Of a DNA stretch of 64,000 bases, positions 55,832 to 64,000 are shown piece after piece; position 1 is the first letter of the stretch, and every line of letters begins with the position of its first letter. The notes beneath the pieces were generated by a model that worked only from the letters and a program-made list of their open reading frames with translations, was not told where the DNA came from and ran no database searches. A program made the translations under genes and the position numbers. The DNA is from Thermodesulfobacteriota bacterium (GTDB taxonomy: Bacteria > Desulfobacterota > Desulfobacteria > Desulfobacterales > Desulfosudaceae), in contig JBFMDX010000001.1 of the NCBI GenBank assembly GCA_040753795.1, forward strand, positions 372,001-436,000. Direction: 5' to 3'.

Positions 55832-57070
55832 ATGAAGAAGAAAAAATCCGGAAAATCCTCCGCAGTGCCCGTGGAAGAATCACCCCCCGCTTTTAATGCA
55901 AACCTGAAGTTTGACAGCATGGAACTGGCCGGCTCTTTCGGCGACCTGGGGACTCTCCTGCCCATCGTTCTGGGGATGATCCTGATCAACAAGCTGAGCC
56001 CGTCGGCCGTGTTCCTGTCCTTCGGGCTGTTTTATCTCCTGGCTGGATATTACTACCGGCTGCCGGTCCCGGTCCAGCCGCTGAAGGCCGTGGGCGCCAT
56101 TGCCATCGCCTATCCGGCCGTTGTCTCCGAACCGGTCATCGCCGCCGCCGGGATTCTTTTCGGGTCGCTCCTGCTGGTTTTCTCGCTGACCGGTCTGGTG
56201 GACCGGTTGGCGAAGCTGTTTACGCAGCCGGTTGTCCGCGGCATCCAACTGGCCCTGGGCCTGGTGTTTCTGCGCAAGGGGATCGAGCTGATCGTCAAGA
56301 AAGACCTGTTCCTGTCCGGCGGTTCGCCGGACCTGGCCGGGTTCAACGTGAATTTTATTCTCGGCATCGTTGTTTTCGTGGCGGTGCTGATGCTGCTGGA
56401 CAACAAGAAAGTGCCGGCGGCCATGGCGGCGGTGGGCCTGGGGATCTTAACGGGTTTTATCTTCGGCGGTTTCAAGGGGCAGAACTTTTCGCTGGGGCCG
56501 ACGCCGGTCCGGTTCATCCTGCCTTCGGCCCATGATTTCTGGATCGCCTTTTCCATGCTGATCCTGCCCCAGATGCCCCTGACCATCGGCAACGCCTGCG
56601 TCGGAACGGCCGACACCTGCCTGTCGCTTTTCCCGGGCAGCCCCCTGCTGAAGAAGGCCGGGGCGGGCAACTTCGCCCTGACCATGGGGATGGCCAATCT
56701 GCCGGCGGGGTTTATCGGCGCCGTGCCCATGTGCCACGGCACCGGGGGGCTGGCGGCTCATTACCGTTTCGGCGCCCGGACCGGCGGCGCGCCGGTGATG
56801 ATCGGCGCCGTGCTGGTGGTCATGGCCCTGGGGTTCGGGGAACTGGGCTTTTCGCTCCTGTCCATGATCCCCAACGCGGTGCTCGGGGTCCTGCTCATTT
56901 TCGCCGGCCTGGAACTCTGCCCCCTGATCCGCAGCCTGAAAACCAACGAGGAGTATTTCGTGGCCCTGCTGATCAGCGGCATTTCCCTGGCGGTTCCCAA
57001 TATGGGCTGGGCCTTCGGCATCGGCATGGCCGTTGATTTCTTCATCCGGAAAATCAAAATCAGGATATAG
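55832..57070 (+). CDS. MOT1-family molybdate/sulfate transporter
   Basis: Multi-pass membrane protein of 412 residues, about ten hydrophobic segments, related to SulP carriers but without a STAS domain. Hallmarks are ELAGSFGDLGTLLPIVLGMI, RLPVPVQPLKAVGAIAIAYP and the late MCHGTGGLAAHYRFGARTGG, as in MOT1. The substrate is probably molybdate, an oxyanion needed by many anaerobes; sulfate is an alternative. It begins 14 bp after lpxB but is likely a functional outsider to that operon. Confidence 0.9.
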   Translation: MKKKKSGKSSAVPVEESPPAFNANLKFDSMELAGSFGDLGTLLPIVLGMILINKLSPSAVFLSFGLFYLLAGYYYRLPVPVQPLKAVGAIAIAYPAVVSEPVIAAAGILFGSLLLVFSLTGLVDRLAKLFTQPVVRGIQLALGLVFLRKGIELIVKKDLFLSGGSPDLAGFNVNFILGIVVFVAVLMLLDNKKVPAAMAAVGLGILTGFIFGGFKGQNFSLGPTPVRFILPSAHDFWIAFSMLILPQMPLTIGNACVGTADTCLSLFPGSPLLKKAGAGNFALTMGMANLPAGFIGAVPMCHGTGGLAAHYRFGARTGGAPVMIGAVLVVMALGFGELGFSLLSMIPNAVLGVLLIFAGLELCPLIRSLKTNEEYFVALLISGISLAVPNMGWAFGIGMAVDFFIRKIKIRI

Positions 57071-57200
57071 CGGCCGGATTGAAATACTGTGGTTTCTCGA
57101 TTGAGAAGGCCGGAGTTGAGTTGTTTTATTGGCGATGATTTAAATGAGGCAGGGGGCGGTTGAGCGGAAGGGGCCCTCGCGGTAATGTCGGGCCGGGCGG

Positions 57201-57402
57201 CGAAAAAAGCCGTTTTGTTCGCTCTCCGACCATTCCGGGCGGTCTCAAAGCCCCCGGCTGAATTTCTCGAACTCGGGCTGTTCAATATTTCTGAAAAATG
57301 TCGGGATTTCGCCCTCAGACAGCGAGAAATTCTTTTCGCCGGGGGGCTTTGACACCGTACTTCCCGGAATGCTCGCAGGTCGCTCACAAAAGGCTTTTTT
57401 CG
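57201..57402 (+). repeat. Palindromic repeat copy D
   Basis: A 202-bp imperfect palindrome. The ends are CGAAAAAAGCCGTTTTGTTC and, inverted, CGCTCACAAAAGGCTTTTTT. Middle arms carry CATTCCGGG and CCCGGAATG, and a CAAAGCCCCC/GGGGGCTTTG pair. The inner arms GAATTTCTCG (57260-57269) and CGAGAAATTC (57323-57332) are perfect. AACTCG (57270) and CTCAGACAG (57314-57322) are the same motifs as in copies A, B and F. About 30 extra bases are inserted in the apical loop compared with copy B. It fills most of the 423-bp gap after the transporter gene; the rest has a lone TATAAT at 57445. Confidence 0.85.
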
Positions 57403-57493
57403 AGTCCGGCCGCGGGCAGCGATTCGGTGGTAAACGGCAGTCGATATAATAACAATGTTGGGCATATAAATCAGGCACAAGCAAATACTATAA

Positions 57494-57994
57494 ATGACAA
57501 AATCAATACCAAAAACGTCTCAATTATATTTCTTTCTTATGCCTGACGAAACCAAGATCATATTAAAATTTTTAGTTGATCAAAATTGCATTATCATTGG
57601 AGATCGTTCAGAAAGCATTGAACCAAATGAAATCAAAATATTTAATGAAATTTCAAAGGTATATATTTGTCCTTCAGAATTAAAAGACAAAATACAAATG
57701 ACCAAAGTTTCCAACGAAATCTATGTTGTCGATGAAACGACCTCCCCAGTCATTGAATTTAGCTGTTCGATTTTACGGAAATCAGAACTTTCAAGAGGGA
57801 GAATCTATTTTCGGGGAGGATACTTTGGGCGAGATCAATGGATGCCCTATCCTGACGTTTTATTCGATATTTATAAGAAGGTTACATCATTAATGAATAG
57901 AAAATTTCTCACAAAGAATCGTGAATATAAGGCATATATCAGCAAGGGTAGTCAGAATTATATTTCTGAAGGAGGCGTAATGAGCCAATTCTGA
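57494..57994 (+). CDS. AT-rich orphan gene, unknown protein
   Basis: Soluble protein of 166 residues with no recognisable domain. It is strikingly AT-rich and rich in Lys, Ile, Asn and Ser against G+C-rich neighbours, which suggests recent transfer. The central part contains beta-strand-like stretches (KIILKFLVDQNCIIIGD, ISKVYICPSEL), a conserved-looking RGRIYFRGGYFGRDQWMPYPD and a Lys-rich C-terminus. No signal peptide or membrane segment. The start at 57494 has no clear ribosome site; the next Met (57542) is an alternative. It lies between repeat copies D and F in opposite orientation. After its TGA the same frame stays open for another 56 codons without any recognisable similarity. Confidence 0.65.
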   Translation: MTKSIPKTSQLYFFLMPDETKIILKFLVDQNCIIIGDRSESIEPNEIKIFNEISKVYICPSELKDKIQMTKVSNEIYVVDETTSPVIEFSCSILRKSELSRGRIYFRGGYFGRDQWMPYPDVLFDIYKKVTSLMNRKFLTKNREYKAYISKGSQNYISEGGVMSQF

Positions 57995-58225
57995 CTGACA
58001 AATATACTAAAGGGCTTTGCCCAATTCAGCGCAAAAGGATCGCCAGGGCAGGCTTTGTTGAACGGCTTGGTTGAAGAACTGTACCCACCTTTATGTCAAC
58101 CAGTGGAAGCCCTGGCTGCCGCCGTTAATAACAATAGAAGCACGACATGGGCGCCTTATTTGTGATATAGCAGATAACAACCATTAGAGCTGATTTGAAA
58201 GATCGGAAGAAACGGGCAGAACTTT

Positions 58226-58404
58226 AATGGGCGGGGATGGTTTTGGGAGCGACATTGATGGTTTTCGGGAAAGAATTCAGCAAAGGCCGGAGCGCAGAAA
58301 CTTCAAACTGTTTGAGGCCGCCAGGCCGAGTTTTTGAAGTTTCAGCGGAGGCGTTTGCTGAATCCCGAAAGCCATCAGTCGCGAGCAAATCATCCCCGCC
58401 CATT
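58226..58404 (-). repeat. Palindromic repeat copy F, inverted orientation
   Basis: A 179-bp palindrome. The outer arms are a 14-bp perfect stem (58226-58239 with 58391-58404, ATGGGCGGGGATG). The middle arms pair TTGATGG-TTTTCGGGA with TCCCGAAAGCCATCAG. The inner arms GAAACTTCAAA (58297-58307) and TTTGAAGTTTC (58333-58343) are perfect. Read on the minus strand the apex gives AACTCG (58327-58332) and CTCAAACAG (58308-58316), matching the other copies, around a GCC/GGC stem. The arms share no sequence with copies B or D. It lies in the 596-bp gap between the orphan gene and msbA; no other feature was recognised there. Confidence 0.85.
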
Positions 58405-58590
58405 TTCATACTCTGAAAGCATACTGCTCAGATCGGACGACAATTGACGGCAAGGTGGCGATAGCAGTATTAAAGGGTTAACAATACGAAGCCAAAGAGA
58501 TGCAGAAGGTGGCATAGTTTTATCTCTGGTGAGGAACAAAACAATCGCGCCGCACGGTTCAACGCTAAAGGGCGCTGGAAATAGGACAAG

Positions 58591-60327
58591 ATGAAAATCG
58601 ATAAACGCTACCGGGACCTGCTGGGATATATCAAGGCCAACCGCTTCCGACTTTATGTGGCCATGCTGTGCATGCTGCTTACATCCGGCACCACCGCCGC
58701 CCTGGCCTATCTGGTCAAGCCGGCCATCGACCAGATTTTCATTACCGGCAACGAGGCCATGTTGAAGCTGATCCCCGTGGCGGCCGTCGCCGTGTCCCTG
58801 TGCCGGGGTGTCGGCATGTTCGGCCAGGACTATTTCTTAAGCCGCGTGGCCCAGGGGATCGTCAAGGAACTGCGCGACCGGCTCTACACCCGCATGTCGG
58901 CCCTGCCGTTGTCCTTCTTCCACGAGAAAAAGACCGGGGTGCTCATGTCCCGCATCACCTATGACGTCAACCTCATCCGCATGGTGGTGTCCAATTCCAT
59001 AACCAGCCTGGTCAGCGATATCGGGACCCTGGTCTGCCTGCTGGCCGTGACCTTTTACCAGATCTGGGAGCTGGCCCTGGTGGCCTTTGTGGTCCTGCCC
59101 GTGGCTTTTTACCCCATCGCCACCCTGGGCCGGCGGGTGAGGAAGATCACCCGGCGTTCCCAGGAGCGCGTCGGCGACATGAACTCCTTCCTGCACGAAA
59201 CCTTTTTCGGAAACAAGATCGTCAAGGCCTTCGGCCGGGAGGATTATGAGATCGCCCGCTTTCATAAAAAATCGGCGGCATTGTTCGCCAATGAAATGAA
59301 AAACACCATCGTCAAGGCACTGACCTCGCCCATCGTGGAAACCCTGTCGGGCCTGGGGATTGCCCTGGTGATCTGGTTCGGCGGCTCCCAGGTGGTCAAG
59401 GGCGTTTATACCACCGGCACTTTCATGTCGTTCATGGCCGCGGTCATGATGATGTATTCCCCGGCCAAGCGCCTGTCCAAGCTCAACGCCCAGATCCAGC
59501 AGGGGTTGGCGGCCTTTGACCGGGTGTACGAGATCCTGGAAACGGAGTCGGATATCCGGGAGGCGCCGGACGCGGTGGAGATCGAACGGAAAAACCACCG
59601 GGTGGTCTTCCGGGATGTCTGTTTCTCCTATGAGGACGGTGAGCCGGTGCTGACGGACATCAACCTGGATGTCGCCCCCGGCGAGGTGATCGCCCTGGTC
59701 GGGGCAAGCGGCGGGGGCAAGACTACCCTGGTCAACCTTATCCCCCGGTTCTATGATGTTTCATCCGGCGCGGTCCTGATCGACGGGCTGGACATCCGCC
59801 GGTCAACCATCGCCTCCCTGCGCCAGCAGATCGCTATCGTCACCCAGGAGCCGATTCTGTTTAATGACACCATCCGGGCCAACATCGCCTACGGCAATTC
59901 CGAGGCCACGGAAGCGGATATTGTCCGGGCGGCCGTGGACTCTTATGCCCATGAGTTCATCACCGGTTTCCCGGAGCAGTACGATACCGTCATCGGGGAA
60001 CTGGGGGCGCGACTTTCCGGAGGGCAGAAGCAGCGGCTGTGCATCGCCCGGGCTCTGATCAAAGACGCGCCGATTTTGATCCTGGACGAGGCCACGTCTT
60101 CTCTGGACACCGAGGCCGAGGCCATCGTTCAGAAAGCCCTGACCAACCTGATGAAGGGCCGGACCACTTTTGTTATTGCCCATCGACTTTCCACCGTCAG
60201 CCATGCCGACCGGGTCATTGTCATCTCGAATGGAAGAATAGTAGAACAGGGGAAACACGACGAGCTGCTCGCCCTGGGGGGCGACTACTGTCGTCTTTGC
60301 CAGATGCAGTTCGGCAATGGCCCTTAA
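58591..60327 (+). CDS. msbA: Lipid A export ABC transporter MsbA
   Basis: Homodimeric flippase moving lipid A-core across the inner membrane, 578 residues. Six membrane segments lie in the N-terminal half (about 15-310). The ATPase domain (about 340-578) has Walker A GASGGGKTT, signature ARLSGGQKQRLCIARALI, Walker B ILILDEATSSLD and H-loop AHRLST. GGACA is the only ribosome-site-like element before the ATG. It lies near the lipid A operon. It converges on the LOG-family gene with 2 bp between stop codons. Confidence 0.92.
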   Translation: MKIDKRYRDLLGYIKANRFRLYVAMLCMLLTSGTTAALAYLVKPAIDQIFITGNEAMLKLIPVAAVAVSLCRGVGMFGQDYFLSRVAQGIVKELRDRLYTRMSALPLSFFHEKKTGVLMSRITYDVNLIRMVVSNSITSLVSDIGTLVCLLAVTFYQIWELALVAFVVLPVAFYPIATLGRRVRKITRRSQERVGDMNSFLHETFFGNKIVKAFGREDYEIARFHKKSAALFANEMKNTIVKALTSPIVETLSGLGIALVIWFGGSQVVKGVYTTGTFMSFMAAVMMMYSPAKRLSKLNAQIQQGLAAFDRVYEILETESDIREAPDAVEIERKNHRVVFRDVCFSYEDGEPVLTDINLDVAPGEVIALVGASGGGKTTLVNLIPRFYDVSSGAVLIDGLDIRRSTIASLRQQIAIVTQEPILFNDTIRANIAYGNSEATEADIVRAAVDSYAHEFITGFPEQYDTVIGELGARLSGGQKQRLCIARALIKDAPILILDEATSSLDTEAEAIVQKALTNLMKGRTTFVIAHRLSTVSHADRVIVISNGRIVEQGKHDELLALGGDYCRLCQMQFGNGP

Positions 60328-60329
60328 GA

Positions 60330-61022
60330 TTAAATGATGACCAGCCGCTTGATGGTCGCCACGATTTTTTCCGGGTCATCCATGATCTGCATGATATCCA
60401 TGTCCGAGGGGGATATCAGTTTCTGGGCCAGCAACTGCTGCTTGATCCAGTCGATCAGCCCAGACCAGTAATCCGTGCCGACCAGAATAACCGGCAGGGG
60501 TTTGATGCGCCGGGTCTGAATCAGGGTCACCGCCTCAAACAGTTCATCCAGGGTGCCGAGTCCGCCGGGCATGATGATATAGGCTTGGGCATATTTGACG
60601 AACATGACCTTGCGGATGAAGAAATATTCGAATTCATGCCTGACGTTGGCAAAGTCGTTGGGCTTCTGCTCGAAGGGGAGTTCGATGTTCAGACCCACGG
60701 AAATCCCGTTGTTTTCGGCGGCACCCTTATTGGCGGCTTCCATGACGCCGCCGCCGCCGCCGGTAATCACGGCGAAGCCATTCTCCGCGAAAAGCGCGGC
60801 GATCCTTTCCGCGGTCCGGTAGACCGGTGTGTCCGGCGCCAGCCGCGCCGAGCCGAAAATACTGACCGCCGGGCCGATATCGTGAAGCGCTTCGACGCCG
60901 TCCACGAATTCACCCATTATTTTAAATAATCGCCAACTCTCTTCCAGCTTAAAGTCATCAATAAGGTACTGTCTTCTCATTCCGCGCTTTCCATTCAAGT
61001 TTGATCCGATTTTTTCCATCAC
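60330..61022 (-). CDS. LOG-family protein (lysine decarboxylase-like fold)
   Basis: Rossmann-fold protein of 230 residues. The family motif PGGLGTLDELFEAVTL is present, with FGSARLAP and VITGGGGGVMEAANKGA. LOG proteins hydrolyse nucleoside monophosphates (cytokinin-activating activity in plants); the bacterial role is usually purine-ribonucleotide hydrolysis. The N-terminal 40 residues are an extension. The gene may belong to the same minus-strand run as the phosphatase and kinase genes, separated by 91 bp. Confidence 0.9.
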   Translation of the reverse strand: MMEKIGSNLNGKRGMRRQYLIDDFKLEESWRLFKIMGEFVDGVEALHDIGPAVSIFGSARLAPDTPVYRTAERIAALFAENGFAVITGGGGGVMEAANKGAAENNGISVGLNIELPFEQKPNDFANVRHEFEYFFIRKVMFVKYAQAYIIMPGGLGTLDELFEAVTLIQTRRIKPLPVILVGTDYWSGLIDWIKQQLLAQKLISPSDMDIMQIMDDPEKIVATIKRLVII

Positions 61023-61113
61023 CGATTCCGAACCGTAACCCGGGGGCGATGCCTGTCCTGCAGACTCTGGGAGGCAGCAGTCGCTGCTCAGAAAGTTATA
61101 GAATTCATCCGGG

Positions 61114-61929
61114 CTATGGCTTAATTATTTGACGAATTGATTTCTGGAATCGGGAGAGAAGGCCCACGTTTTTTGCCACTTTTTTGATTTTAATCACAAT
61201 GACCGTGATGTTATCCAGTCCGCCCATCAAATTAGCCAGCTCCACCAGTTTCTGGCAGGCGCCAACCGGTTTTTCAACGGTGACCGTGTCCCGGATCTCA
61301 TCAAGAGACAGCATGTCGGTCAGACCGTCCGAACTGATGACGATGGTGTCGCCTTCCTGACATTTCCTTTCAACGGTGTCCGGTGCCACACTGGTTTTCG
61401 TGCCCACAGCCTGTGTCAGCATGTGCTTGAATTCATTATCCAGGGGCTCCCCGTCCGGATTGGCCGCCGCGGCTGCGGAGGCGACCGTATGGAGCGTGGA
61501 CACCATCTCGATCTGATCGTCGCGGACGAGAAAAATCGGGCTGTCGCCCACATTGGCGGTGATAAATGTTCGGCCGGTCAAGAGAACCGCTGAAATGGTC
61601 GTCCCCATCCCGGCGTAGCGGGGGTTGTTGGAGGCCAGGTCATATACACTCCGGTTGGCCAGATGCAGGCCGGCCAGAAGCCGGTTGGCCTGCCTGGAAA
61701 CTCCCCGGATTTTTATCGGCAGTTCTTCGGGATGTTTTTGTGACAGATTCCGGATATAACTGGAAATGGTTTCAACGGCCACGCGACTGGCGACTTCTCC
61801 GGCCGCGTGCCCGCCCATGCCGTCCGCCACGACATAAAGGTTATGCGCGTCGTCAACGACAAAACTGTCCTCATTGGCTTTTCTTTTTCTGCCGGTGTCG
61901 GTCAGACCCGCGGACTCAACAATCAGCAT
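61114..61929 (-). CDS. PP2C-family Ser/Thr protein phosphatase
   Basis: Metal-dependent phosphatase of 271 residues. The conserved metal and catalytic motifs are RKANEDSFVVDD, VVADGMGGHAAGEVAS, ANVGDSPIFLV, ISSDGLTDMLS and LMGGLDNITVIVI. It ends 14 bp after the CHASE2 kinase gene starts its tail in the same orientation, so the two are probably a kinase-phosphatase pair. A basic C-terminal tail of about 20 residues follows the domain. Confidence 0.93.
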   Translation of the reverse strand: MLIVESAGLTDTGRKRKANEDSFVVDDAHNLYVVADGMGGHAAGEVASRVAVETISSYIRNLSQKHPEELPIKIRGVSRQANRLLAGLHLANRSVYDLASNNPRYAGMGTTISAVLLTGRTFITANVGDSPIFLVRDDQIEMVSTLHTVASAAAAANPDGEPLDNEFKHMLTQAVGTKTSVAPDTVERKCQEGDTIVISSDGLTDMLSLDEIRDTVTVEKPVGACQKLVELANLMGGLDNITVIVIKIKKVAKNVGLLSRFQKSIRQIIKP

Positions 61930-61943
61930 ATGTCGCTTTCCGG

Positions 61944-64000
61944 TTATTTGCCATCCTGCGCTTTCTTGGTTTTGGCAGCGTCAATTTTCTGGCCGAGTAT
62001 TTTCAAGTGCTGCGCCATCTGGCCGGCGGTCTGGTAGCGCGCTTCTGTCTTTTTGGACATGGCCTTGTTGATGATCGCCACCAGCGGTTTGACGATTTTG
62101 GGGTTGATCTGCTGCGGGTCCGGGTGCGGCTCGTTTAAAATTTTGTGCATCAGTTCCGCCGGGCTGCTGCCCTTGAAGGGAACTTCACCCGTGAGCAGTT
62201 GAAACATCATGACGCCCAGGGAAAAAATGTCGCTGCGGCCGTCCACTTTTTTGCCGGTGATCTGTTCCGGCGACATGTAATAGGGAGTGCCCTTGATGAT
62301 GCCGGTCTTGGTTTGAGACGAGGCCGTGATCCGGGCGATGCCGAAGTCGGTGATTTTGATCTTTTCGCCTTTAAGCAGCATGACGTTGGCCGGCTTAATG
62401 TCGCGATGAACGATTCCCTTCTGATGGGCATAGTCCAGGCCGTCGGCTATTTCGGCGATGTACTGGATCACCTTGCGCATGGGCAGCAGATTTTTTTTCT
62501 TGGTGTATTTATCCAGGTCTTCGCCTTCCAGGTACTCCATGGCGATGTAAGCCAGGTCATGCTCCTCTCCGGCATCGTAAATGGTTACGATGTTGGGGTG
62601 GGACAGGGTGCCGGCGCTTTCGGCTTCGCGGAAGAATTTGGCTTTCATCTGTTTAGCCTCTTCCTCGTCAAAATCTTCCGAGAACTTCACGGTCTTGATG
62701 GCCGTGGTCCGGTTGATCCGCGGATCCTGGCCGAGATAGACCGTGCCCATGGCTCCCTTGCCCAGCTGCTTGAGGATTTCATAACGTCCCAGGGTCGGCC
62801 GGACGCCCGCCGACGCGGTGGCGGCCAGGTTGTCTCCGCCGCCGCCGAAGTCGCCGCCGAAGACCATGGTTTCACTGGCGATGTTCAGCTTTTTCTTTTT
62901 TTCCGCCACGTCCTTGAACTTGCCGTCGTGGTCTTCGATGTAGCCGAATACCGCCGCCGCCTTGTTGAATTGCCTTTTGCGCTCGTAATCCAGGGCAAGG
63001 TTATAAAGGATATCCTTCATTTCGCTATCGACCGGTACTTTTCTGAATTTGTCGAAGGCCATGTCCAGCATTCCCTGGGACTGGAACGATATACCCAGCA
63101 TGCGGTTGGTCTGGGCGGATTCGCCCTCGACCTTTTCCTTGCCGGTTTCGGCCATGAAATAACTAATCGTGACCACGCCGATATAGCCGATGACCAGCAG
63201 CAGGAGCGGATAGATTAACTGGACCCATATTCCCTGGATCAGGAAGAGGTAAGCGGATCCGCCGATCAGCAGGCACAGAACCCCAAAAAACGACGCGCCG
63301 GCAATGACGGCCTTGAGCCGGGGGAGGATTAGCGCCACAAACAGACCCAGTATCAGAACGGCGATCAGTTCGCTGACCATTGCCAGCGGCATTTCTTTGA
63401 TAAACTGTCCGTTTAGAACGGACCAGATCACATTGGCGCTGAAATCACCGAAAGAAGTGTCCGGAGAGACCGGCGTGCTCAAGGTGTTGGCCAACCCCTT
63501 GGCCGAAAGAGACAGCAGGACGATTTTCCCTTTGAATATATTCAGGGGGATCTTATCGTTGATGACATCGAAGAAGGAGTAGTGCTTGAAGGCGTCCTCC
63601 CCGGCGCTGTAATTGATCAGCATTTCGGAATAGGCCGTGAGCGGGATAACCATGTCCTTTATTGCTAATGATGAGCCGATGTCGGCCGTAATATCGGCAG
63701 GCATGACTTTCAGGTACCTGGCGGCAATGACCAGGTAATAGGAGGGGATGTATAGGTCATTGAACTGATAAAAGAGCCGCTCCCGGCGATAGGTTCCATC
63801 CAGGTCCGGCGCGCTGTTGATGTGTCCCATGCCCGCGGCCGCCTGCCTGAATGCCGGGATCGGCAGGGTCGCCTCGCTGGCCCGGGGGCAGAGAATGCCG
63901 GCATCGGGCTGAGTGACGGTGATCGCTTGGGCGGCCAGAACCGGATCAATTTGCGTTTCACCGGCTCCGGGGATCAGGTCGTCTTTGAAGAAAACGGGCA
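61944..64000 (-). CDS. CHASE2-domain transmembrane Ser/Thr protein kinase (5' end beyond window)
   Basis: The gene runs off the right edge. In the reading frame upstream of the first internal Met (63830), 56 more codons are open and encode typical CHASE2 sequence (for example LPIPAFRQAAAGMGHINS across the Met), so that Met is internal. About 684 residues are visible: an extracellular CHASE2 sensor, three membrane segments and a short helical TPR-like region (MLDMAFDKFRKVP). A Pkn-type kinase domain follows with GKGAMGTVYLG, AIKTVKF, HRDIKPANVML, DFGIAR and GTPYYMSPEQ, and then a short Lys-rich tail. All catalytic residues are present. It lies 14 bp upstream of the PP2C gene. Confidence 0.93.
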   Translation of the reverse strand, partial: PVFFKDDLIPGAGETQIDPVLAAQAITVTQPDAGILCPRASEATLPIPAFRQAAAGMGHINSAPDLDGTYRRERLFYQFNDLYIPSYYLVIAARYLKVMPADITADIGSSLAIKDMVIPLTAYSEMLINYSAGEDAFKHYSFFDVINDKIPLNIFKGKIVLLSLSAKGLANTLSTPVSPDTSFGDFSANVIWSVLNGQFIKEMPLAMVSELIAVLILGLFVALILPRLKAVIAGASFFGVLCLLIGGSAYLFLIQGIWVQLIYPLLLLVIGYIGVVTISYFMAETGKEKVEGESAQTNRMLGISFQSQGMLDMAFDKFRKVPVDSEMKDILYNLALDYERKRQFNKAAAVFGYIEDHDGKFKDVAEKKKKLNIASETMVFGGDFGGGGDNLAATASAGVRPTLGRYEILKQLGKGAMGTVYLGQDPRINRTTAIKTVKFSEDFDEEEAKQMKAKFFREAESAGTLSHPNIVTIYDAGEEHDLAYIAMEYLEGEDLDKYTKKKNLLPMRKVIQYIAEIADGLDYAHQKGIVHRDIKPANVMLLKGEKIKITDFGIARITASSQTKTGIIKGTPYYMSPEQITGKKVDGRSDIFSLGVMMFQLLTGEVPFKGSSPAELMHKILNEPHPDPQQINPKIVKPLVAIINKAMSKKTEARYQTAGQMAQHLKILGQKIDAAKTKKAQDGK

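Noticed and set aside
57445-58025. Integron cassette around the AT-rich orphan (a GTTGGGC core-like site at about 57458 and GCCCAAT at about 58019)
   Set aside because: The second site lacks the final C of the core consensus, no paired attC stem could be drawn between suitable sites, and no integrase is present.
57992-58165. Selenocysteine or readthrough at the orphan's TGA
   Set aside because: No SECIS-like hairpin follows directly, the context is not that of a known selenoprotein, and 56 open codons can occur by chance.
57071-58590. Remnant insertion sequence around the orphan gene
   Set aside because: No transposase fragment with recognisable DDE or HUH motifs was found in either strand; the structured DNA is explained better by the palindromic repeats.

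Overview
The window looks like chromosomal core DNA of a Desulfobacterota (former deltaproteobacterial) organism, probably a Desulfobacterales-type anaerobe. This placement is inferred from three things: the lysS-lolCD-bamA-ompH-lpxD-fabZ-lpxA-lpxI-lpxB order of a diderm with lipid A, the M50 protease-trpS-scpA-scpB order, and the mix of acetate-activating enzymes with eukaryote-like kinases. Base composition is G+C-rich by eye except for a few AT-rich islands. No rRNA, prophage, intact insertion sequence or CRISPR array was seen.

Layout. (1) 0-3 kb: a PilB/GspE-type ATPase facing a LysM protein. (2) 3.1-9.8 kb, minus strand: a four-gene acetate/acyl-CoA operon, namely a CoA-transferase/acetyl-CoA hydrolase fused to a GNAT acetyltransferase, acetyl-CoA synthetase, an AcuC-like deacetylase and a second AMP-forming acyl-CoA synthetase. 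(3) 9.9-21.4 kb: tRNA-Gly(CCC), then the translation/RNA operon rimP-nusA-infB-DUF503-rbfA-DHH phosphoesterase-truB, followed by rpsO-pnp-dut and a metallo-beta-lactamase-fold hydrolase. (4) 21.5-32.2 kb: a highly diverged protein kinase-like protein, a nitrilase-family hydrolase, apbE, a dienoyl-CoA isomerase-like crotonase, rimO, a polyprenyl diphosphate synthase, a secreted protein, a sirtuin and a long acyl-CoA ligase. (5) 32.2-34.3 kb: an accessory island with a HigBA-like toxin-antitoxin pair, a small lipoprotein, tRNA-Val(CAC) and several palindromic repeats. (6) 34.3-40.6 kb, minus strand: DHH-CBS-nucleotidyltransferase fusion, M50 protease, trpS, scpA, scpB. (7) 40.9-43.5 kb: pilC-like gene and PilS-like histidine kinase. 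(8) 43.6-57.1 kb: lysS, lipoprotein release, BamA/Skp and the lipid A pathway, then a MOT1-family transporter. (9) 57.1-58.6 kb: a second accessory island, an AT-rich orphan gene between two palindromic repeats. (10) 58.6-64 kb: msbA, a LOG-family protein, a PP2C phosphatase and a CHASE2 Ser/Thr kinase that runs off the right edge.

The most unusual signal is a family of long imperfect palindromes at about 32.2-32.4, 33.3-33.4, 57.2-57.4 and 58.2-58.4 kb. All four copies keep two short motifs, AACTCG and CTCA(A/G)ACAG, in the same place. The flanking arms differ between copies but remain self-complementary within each copy, which is covariation visible by eye. Two copies bracket the toxin-antitoxin pair in direct orientation and two bracket the AT-rich orphan in inverted orientation.

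Other notable points are the acetate operon that carries acetyltransferase and deacetylase together with their likely target, a probable leaderless toxin mRNA, and a kinase-like protein with about 165 extra residues between the nucleotide-binding lysine and the catalytic loop.
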